A program made the position numbers and the translations under genes. A DNA stretch of 64,000 nucleotides from Bacteroidia bacterium (GTDB lineage: Bacteria; Bacteroidota; Bacteroidia; SXHM01): the NCBI GenBank assembly GCA_022072225.1, contig JAJVIC010000002.1:595086-659085 (forward strand), written 5' to 3'. This document shows, in pieces, positions 58,730 to 64,000 of the stretch; positions within the stretch are counted from its first letter, which is position 1, and the number at the start of each line of letters is the position of its first letter. A model generated the notes under the pieces. The model did not search any database and had not been told where the DNA came from. It saw only the letters and a program-made list of their open reading frames with translations.

Positions 58730-61288
58730 TTACTCCTTGCTGGAAGATTTTTTTGGCTTCTTTTCTTTCTCTTTTTCTCCGCCTTTAGTTATATTGATTA
58801 CAACCTCTTCCTTCTTAGGATCCAGATCAATATTTATAGTATCACCTTCGCTAATTTGTGCTCCTATGATTTGCTCTGCCATTGGGTCTTCCAGATATTT
58901 CTGGATAGCACGTTTCAGCGGACGGGCGCCAAAGTTTGAGTCATATCCTTTCTCTGCAATAAAGTCCTTAGCCTTGTCTGTAATACGAACTTCATAACCT
59001 AGTTCGTTCAAACGTTTATAAAGGCTCTTTAATTCAATGTCAATAATTTTATGAATGTCTTCTTTTGCAAGCGGATTGAACAACAAAACATCATCAATCC
59101 TATTCAAAAATTCAGGTGCAAAAGCTTTCTTCAATGATTTTTCAATAAGCGCTTTTGCGTCATCAGCAACTGCTGCCGTGCGGGCACTGGTAGCAAATCC
59201 TACACCTTGACCAAAATCTTTTAACTGGCGGGTGCCAATGTTGGATGTCATAATAATAATGGTATTCTTGAAATCAATTTTTCTACCAAGACTATCCGTC
59301 ATTTGTCCGTCATCTAAGGCTTGCAGCAATAAATTGAAAACATCGGGATGCGCTTTCTCAATCTCATCAAGCAATACAACTGCATAAGGCTTGCGTCTTA
59401 CTTTTTCAGTCAGTTGTCCGCCTTCTTCATAGCCGATATAACCGGGAGGTGCACCGATTAAACGTGATACAGAGAATTTTTCCATGTATTCACTCATGTC
59501 TATTCTTATCAGTGCATCATCATTATCAAACAAATAACTTGAAAGAACTTTTGCCAATTGAGTTTTACCAACACCTGTTGGACCAAGAAAAATAAATGAA
59601 CCAATCGGTTTATTAGGATCTTTTAGTCCTGCTCGGTTACGCTGAATAGCTTTTACCACTTTGCGTATGGCATCATCCTGACCAATTACTTTGTCTTTAA
59701 TCGCTTCATACATTCCCATCAGGCGGCTGCCTTCGTTTTGTGCAATACGTTGAACCGGAACACCTGTCATCATGGCCACAACCTCTGCTACATTATCTTC
59801 TGATACTATTTCGCGATTGCTCTTTGTTTCTTCTTCCCATTTTTTCTTCTCAATTTCCAATTCATCGAGCAACTTTCTTTCAGTATCGCGCAGGTTGGCA
59901 GCTTCTTCATATTTCTGGCTGCGAACCACTTTGTTTTTCAATTCTTTTATTTCCTCAACCTTCTTCTCTAATTCAATAATATTTTGAGGAACTTTAATAT
60001 TGGTGATGTGTACACGCGAACCGGCTTCGTCCAAAGCATCAATAGCTTTGTCAGGCAGATGACGGTCGCTAAGGTAGCGTGAGGTTAAAGTAACGCAGGC
60101 TTTAATAGCATCATCGGTGTAAGTTACATTATGATGGTCTTCATATTTTGATTTGATGTTGTTCAAAATCTGAATAGTTTCGTCAACCGAAGTTGGCTCT
60201 ATGATTACCTTTTGGAAACGTCTGTCTAACGCACCGTCTTTTTCAATGTATTGACGGTATTCATCCAATGTGGTAGCTCCTATACATTGTATCTCACCCC
60301 GTGCCAGAGCCGGTTTGAACATATTTGAAGCATCAAGCGAACCTGACGCACCACCTGCACCGATAATGGTGTGTATTTCATCAATAAACAAAATAACATC
60401 GGGTGATTTTTCTAATTCATTCATTACGGCTTTCATACGCTCTTCAAATTGCCCGCGGTATTTTGTTCCGGCAACCAATGAAGCCAAGTCTAATGTGATT
60501 ACGCGTTTATTGAAAAGAACACGTGATACTTTTCGTTTTACAATTCTCAAAGCTAAACCTTCAGCAATGGCTGATTTACCAACACCGGGTTCACCAATCA
60601 AAATAGGATTGTTCTTTTTTCTGCGACTCAGGATTTGCGATACGCGCTCTATTTCTTTTTCGCGTCCAACTATTGGGTCTAATTTATCGTCTTCTGCTGC
60701 TTTGGTTAAATCGCGGCCGAAATTGTCCAATACAGGAGTTTTTGATTTGCTGTCTGTTGGTTTGCGTGTACCTGAACCAAACGCTCCGCTGTCTGCATCG
60801 TCATCATCGTCAGCAGGTGTACCGTGCTCTGCTTTTGGCGGAGAACTCTTTACTTCTCCCAATGCTGATTTCACTAAATCATAATCTACCTTATAACTTT
60901 CTAAAACTTTGGTAACTACACTTTCTTCGTCCTTAAGAATAGAAAGCAGTAAGTGTTCTGTTCCTATAATGTCCGTCTTAAAAGTTTTTGCTTCAAGGTA
61001 AGTTATCTTCAATGCTTTTTCTGCTTGCTTTACCAGTGGTATGTTATCCAATTTTTGATTTTTTGAAATGGTTGTGTTGCCTGTTTTTACTGAGCCTTCA
61101 ATCTTTCTGCGTAATTCCATAAGGTCAATGCCTAACGAAAGAAGCACATTGATTGCCCTTCCTTCGCCATCTCGAATTAAACCGAGCATAAGGTGTTCAG
61201 TTCCTATGTAGTCATGCCCAAGGCGCAATGCTTCTTCGCGGCTGTAGCTTATTACATCTTTTACTTGTTGTGAAAATTTAGCTTCCAT
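58730..61288 (-). CDS. clpC: Clp protease ATP-binding subunit ClpC
   Basis: 852 aa. ClpN double repeat (~1-145: DYIGTEHLMLGLIRDGEGRA and DIIGTEHLLLSILKDEESV), AAA-1 with GEPGVGKSAIA and DEIHTIIGAG, UVR-type middle coil (~415-450), and AAA-2 with GPTGVGKTQLAKVL, IGAPPGYIGYEEGG and RRPYAVVLLDEIEKAH. The D2 C-terminal domain ends in a Lys/Glu-rich tail (GEKEKEKKPKKSSSKE). Unfolds substrates for ClpP. Divergent from gyrA. A housekeeping chromosomal gene, intact. Confidence 0.96.
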   Translation of the reverse strand: MEAKFSQQVKDVISYSREEALRLGHDYIGTEHLMLGLIRDGEGRAINVLLSLGIDLMELRRKIEGSVKTGNTTISKNQKLDNIPLVKQAEKALKITYLEAKTFKTDIIGTEHLLLSILKDEESVVTKVLESYKVDYDLVKSALGEVKSSPPKAEHGTPADDDDDADSGAFGSGTRKPTDSKSKTPVLDNFGRDLTKAAEDDKLDPIVGREKEIERVSQILSRRKKNNPILIGEPGVGKSAIAEGLALRIVKRKVSRVLFNKRVITLDLASLVAGTKYRGQFEERMKAVMNELEKSPDVILFIDEIHTIIGAGGASGSLDASNMFKPALARGEIQCIGATTLDEYRQYIEKDGALDRRFQKVIIEPTSVDETIQILNNIKSKYEDHHNVTYTDDAIKACVTLTSRYLSDRHLPDKAIDALDEAGSRVHITNIKVPQNIIELEKKVEEIKELKNKVVRSQKYEEAANLRDTERKLLDELEIEKKKWEEETKSNREIVSEDNVAEVVAMMTGVPVQRIAQNEGSRLMGMYEAIKDKVIGQDDAIRKVVKAIQRNRAGLKDPNKPIGSFIFLGPTGVGKTQLAKVLSSYLFDNDDALIRIDMSEYMEKFSVSRLIGAPPGYIGYEEGGQLTEKVRRKPYAVVLLDEIEKAHPDVFNLLLQALDDGQMTDSLGRKIDFKNTIIIMTSNIGTRQLKDFGQGVGFATSARTAAVADDAKALIEKSLKKAFAPEFLNRIDDVLLFNPLAKEDIHKIIDIELKSLYKRLNELGYEVRITDKAKDFIAEKGYDSNFGARPLKRAIQKYLEDPMAEQIIGAQISEGDTINIDLDPKKEEVVINITKGGEKEKEKKPKKSSSKE

Positions 61289-61403
61289 AAATTTATATTC
61301 TGTATTTTTTTCTTCTTAAAGTACTTGTCTCGAAAACAACTTGTTTTAAAAACGAAATTGCGCCAATTATAACTATATTTTGCCGGCACTCAAAAATAGT
61401 TGA

Positions 61404-61411
61404 CAAATATA
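61404..61411 (-). promoter_or_regulatory. Candidate -7 box for clpC
   Basis: TATATTTG on the minus strand, ~116 bp upstream of the clpC start, in the 268-bp divergent gap to gyrA. No -33 TTTG at the usual distance. A near-consensus plus-strand box TACTTTCG lies at ~61491 for gyrA. Confidence 0.4.
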
Positions 61412-61556
61412 CTTCTGATTTGTTTCTGATTGTTAATTACCAACGGAAAATTGTTAATAAAATAACCCGTTTTCATGAGGTTTATTTAACTACTTTCGGG
61501 GCTGTTTTAAAAAGTAGTAATCAAATATTGTGCAAATAAATATATAACGAAAAAAA

Positions 61557-64000
61557 ATGGCAGAAGGAGAAAACATTATCAGGATAAATATTGAAGAAGA
61601 AATGAAGAGTGCTTACATTGATTATTCAATGTCAGTAATTGTTTCGAGAGCATTGCCTGATATAAGAGATGGTTTAAAGCCCGTTCACAGAAGGGTATTG
61701 TACGGTATGCTTGATTTGGGTGTACTGTCAAATCGTCCGTATAAGAAATCAGCTAGAATAGTAGGGGAAGTGCTTGGTAAGTACCATCCACATGGTGATA
61801 CGTCTGTTTATGACACCATGGTGCGAATGGCTCAGGATTGGAGTTTGCGTTATCCCTTGGTTGACGGGCAGGGTAATTTTGGTTCGGTAGATGGCGACAG
61901 TCCGGCAGCGATGCGTTATACCGAAGCAAGACTGAAAAAACTTGCCGAAGAAATGCTGGCAGATATTGACAAAGAAACGGTTGACTTTCAAAATAACTTT
62001 GACGATACGCTGAAAGAACCTACAGTTCTCCCTTCAAAAATACCCAACCTTTTGATTAACGGGTCAGCAGGTATTGCTGTGGGTATGGCCACCAATATGG
62101 CTCCTCATAACCTTTCGGAAGTTGTTGATGGTATAATTGCCTTCATAAGCAATAAAGACATTACAGTTGAAGAGCTTATAAAATATGTAAAAGCCCCAGA
62201 CTTCCCAACAGGGGGTATTATTTATGGCTACGAAGGCGTAAAAAATGCTTTGGAAACCGGAAAAGGCAAAGTAGTAATGCGTGCCCAAACTTCGTTTGAG
62301 CAACTGCCTAATGGAAAAGAAGCCATCATTGCCACCGAAATTCCTTATCAGACCAACAAAGCCTTGATGATAAAACAAACAGCCGACCTGATTAATGATA
62401 AAAAGCTGGAAGGTATTTCCGACATACGCGATGAAAGCGACCGTAACGGAATGCGCGTTGTTTATGAATTGAAGAGAGATGCTATTCCAAATGTTGTTTT
62501 GAATAATTTGTTCAAATACACCGGGCTACAAAGTTCATTTTCAGTAAATAACATTGCATTGGTTGGCGGTCGTCCGATGGTACTTAACCTGAAAGACATG
62601 ATTCATTATTTTGTGGAACACCGCCACGAAGTAGTGATTCGCAGAACACAATATGAATTAGCACAGGCAGAGAAAAGAGCCCACATTCTTGAAGGTTTAC
62701 TGATTGCCCTTGACCATTTAGATGCCGTTATCAAATTAATACGCGAATCGGCAACACCGGATGAAGCCAGAGAGGGTTTAATGAGCAGTTTCGGATTGTC
62801 AGAAATTCAGGCTCGCGCCATTCTGGAAATGCGTTTACGCGCATTAACAGGTCTTGAAAGAGATAAACTGAAAGCCGAATACGATGAGTTGATGAAGTTT
62901 ATTGCTCTTTGCAAAGAAATTCTTGCCAGCGAAATCCTTAGAATGAACATCATTAAGGACGAGTTGCTGGAAATGAAAGAAAAATACGGTGATGAGCGCA
63001 GAAGCAAAATCGAATATTCGGGAGAAGATTTGAGAATTGAAGATATGATTGCCGATGAAGATGTGGTAATTACCATTTCGCACATGGGCTATATCAAACG
63101 CACACCGTTGAGCGAATACAAAACACAGGGCAGAGGCGGAAAAGGTTCAAAAGGCAGCACCACCCGCGATGAGGACTTTTTAGAACACATGTTTGTGGCT
63201 TCCATGCACAATTATATGTTATTCTTTACTCAGCAAGGTCGCTGCTTCTGGATGCGTGTTTATGAAATTCCCGAAGGAACCAAACAAAGTAAAGGAAGAG
63301 CTATTCAGAACGTAATAAATATTCCTGCTGACGATAAAGTGGTGGCTTTCATTAATGTGAAAGACCTTAAAGACGAAGACTATATCAATAATAATTACAT
63401 CATAATGTGTACTAAAAATGGTGTGATTAAGAAAACAACGCTTGAGGCATATTCTCGCCCTCGCACAAACGGTATTAACGCAATAACCGTTCGTGAGGGC
63501 GATCAATTGCTGGAAGTGAAACTCACTAACGGAAAATCACACATTGTAATGGCAATCAAATCGGGAAGAGCAATACATTTCCCTGAAGATAAGGTTAGAC
63601 CAATGGGTAGAAATGCTTCAGGTGTAAGAGGTATTCGCATGACTGAAAAGAAAGATTCTGTGATTGGAATGGTTTGTGTAGACAATCCGGAAACAACCAT
63701 TTTAACGGTTAGCGAAAAAGGCTACGGAAAACGTTCGGATATTGATGAATACCGTATTACCAACCGTGGCGGAAAAGGAGTAAGAGCATTGAAAGTAACC
63801 GACAAAACCGGAAAATTAATTGCAATTAAAGATGTTACCAACGAAAACGACTTGATGATTATCAATAAATCAGGTTTAACTATTCGTATTGCAGTTGAAG
63901 ACCTCAGAGTAATGGGAAGAGCTACACAAGGTGTGCGCCTTATTACTTTGAAAGACGGTGATAAAATTGCCGCGGTAGCTAAAGTAGATGCCGATAAAGA
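61557..64000 (+). CDS. gyrA: DNA gyrase subunit A (3' end outside window)
   Basis: 814 codons are visible and the frame is still open at the right edge. N-terminal breakage-reunion domain: [20 protein letters not shown] (~31-50), quinolone-resistance region [20 protein letters not shown] (~74-93), catalytic Tyr120 ([10 protein letters not shown]), then [18 protein letters not shown]-terminal beta-pinwheel with GRGGKGSKG (gyrA-box-like Q(R/K)RGGKG, ~525-533) supports gyrase rather than topoisomerase IV. Thr82 and Ser83 correspond to E. coli Ser83 and Ala84. It introduces negative supercoils with GyrB. Confidence 0.95.
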   Translation, partial: MAEGENIIRINIEEEMKSAYIDYSMSVIVSRALPDIRDGLKPVHRRVLYGMLDLGVLSNRPYKKSARIVGEVLGKYHPHGDTSVYDTMVRMAQDWSLRYPLVDGQGNFGSVDGDSPAAMRYTEARLKKLAEEMLADIDKETVDFQNNFDDTLKEPTVLPSKIPNLLINGSAGIAVGMATNMAPHNLSEVVDGIIAFISNKDITVEELIKYVKAPDFPTGGIIYGYEGVKNALETGKGKVVMRAQTSFEQLPNGKEAIIATEIPYQTNKALMIKQTADLINDKKLEGISDIRDESDRNGMRVVYELKRDAIPNVVLNNLFKYTGLQSSFSVNNIALVGGRPMVLNLKDMIHYFVEHRHEVVIRRTQYELAQAEKRAHILEGLLIALDHLDAVIKLIRESATPDEAREGLMSSFGLSEIQARAILEMRLRALTGLERDKLKAEYDELMKFIALCKEILASEILRMNIIKDELLEMKEKYGDERRSKIEYSGEDLRIEDMIADEDVVITISHMGYIKRTPLSEYKTQGRGGKGSKGSTTRDEDFLEHMFVASMHNYMLFFTQQGRCFWMRVYEIPEGTKQSKGRAIQNVINIPADDKVVAFINVKDLKDEDYINNNYIIMCTKNGVIKKTTLEAYSRPRTNGINAITVREGDQLLEVKLTNGKSHIVMAIKSGRAIHFPEDKVRPMGRNASGVRGIRMTEKKDSVIGMVCVDNPETTILTVSEKGYGKRSDIDEYRITNRGGKGVRALKVTDKTGKLIAIKDVTNENDLMIINKSGLTIRIAVEDLRVMGRATQGVRLITLKDGDKIAAVAKVDADK

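Overview
The window is chromosomal DNA from a member of the Bacteroidota. This rests on type IX secretion C-terminal sorting domains on four exported proteins, TAnnTTTG-type -7 promoter boxes, a SusC-like TonB-dependent receptor, Bacteroidota-style tyrosine recombinases with an arm-binding domain, and a HYC_CC_PP exported protein. The order or genus cannot be fixed from this sequence alone.

Left edge to 2022: a truncated exported-protein gene, a tyrosine recombinase (319-1584) and a spacer with 23-bp direct repeats. From 2023 to 28190 lies a well-delimited ~26-kb genomic island inserted in the 3' half of a tRNA-Pro(GGG) gene. A 51-bp perfect direct repeat (2023-2073 and 28140-28190) marks its ends, the complete tRNA being at the right end, and a 22-bp direct repeat sits just inside each end. 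The island starts with an integrase, an excisionase-like HTH protein, an initiator-like protein, a DnaC-like ATPase and a ribbon-helix-helix protein. I see no relaxase, conjugation or virion gene. The remainder is mostly defence cargo: a type I restriction-modification operon (hsdM, DUF1016 nuclease, hsdS, DUF6615-like protein, RloC/PrrC-like ATPase, hsdR); a Mokosh-type kinase-helicase plus PLD nuclease pair; an AbiGi-family protein; a 68-aa protein plus papain-like peptidase separated by a terminator; and three unrecognised genes. Non-coding gaps between cargo modules hold arrays of hairpins, several starting 4-6 nt after a TAnnTTTG box.

From 28217 to 46569 the DNA looks like ordinary chromosome: a lipid kinase, a MORN/YwqK-repeat protein, a glycosyltransferase, a UPF0173 hydrolase, lipoproteins, a DinB/YfiT protein, a thioredoxin-like protein without its cysteines, an M2 peptidase, a squalene-cyclase-repeat protein, a lipoprotein-type deiminase, a secreted M1 peptidase, and an FAD oxidoreductase / condensation-like enzyme / acyl carrier protein group. 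A 41-bp tandem repeat lies upstream of the deiminase gene.

From 46778 to the right edge are an MpaB-family oxygenase, an ABC-F ATPase (Uup), an apparent operon of lamin-tail protein, TonB-dependent receptor and secreted endonuclease I, a 42-bp tandem repeat, a second lamin-tail T9SS protein, a class-A-beta-lactamase-like serine hydrolase, clpC, and the divergent gyrA, which runs off the window.

The main candidates for new biology are the promoter-hairpin arrays of the island and the 68-aa / terminator / papain-like peptidase module.
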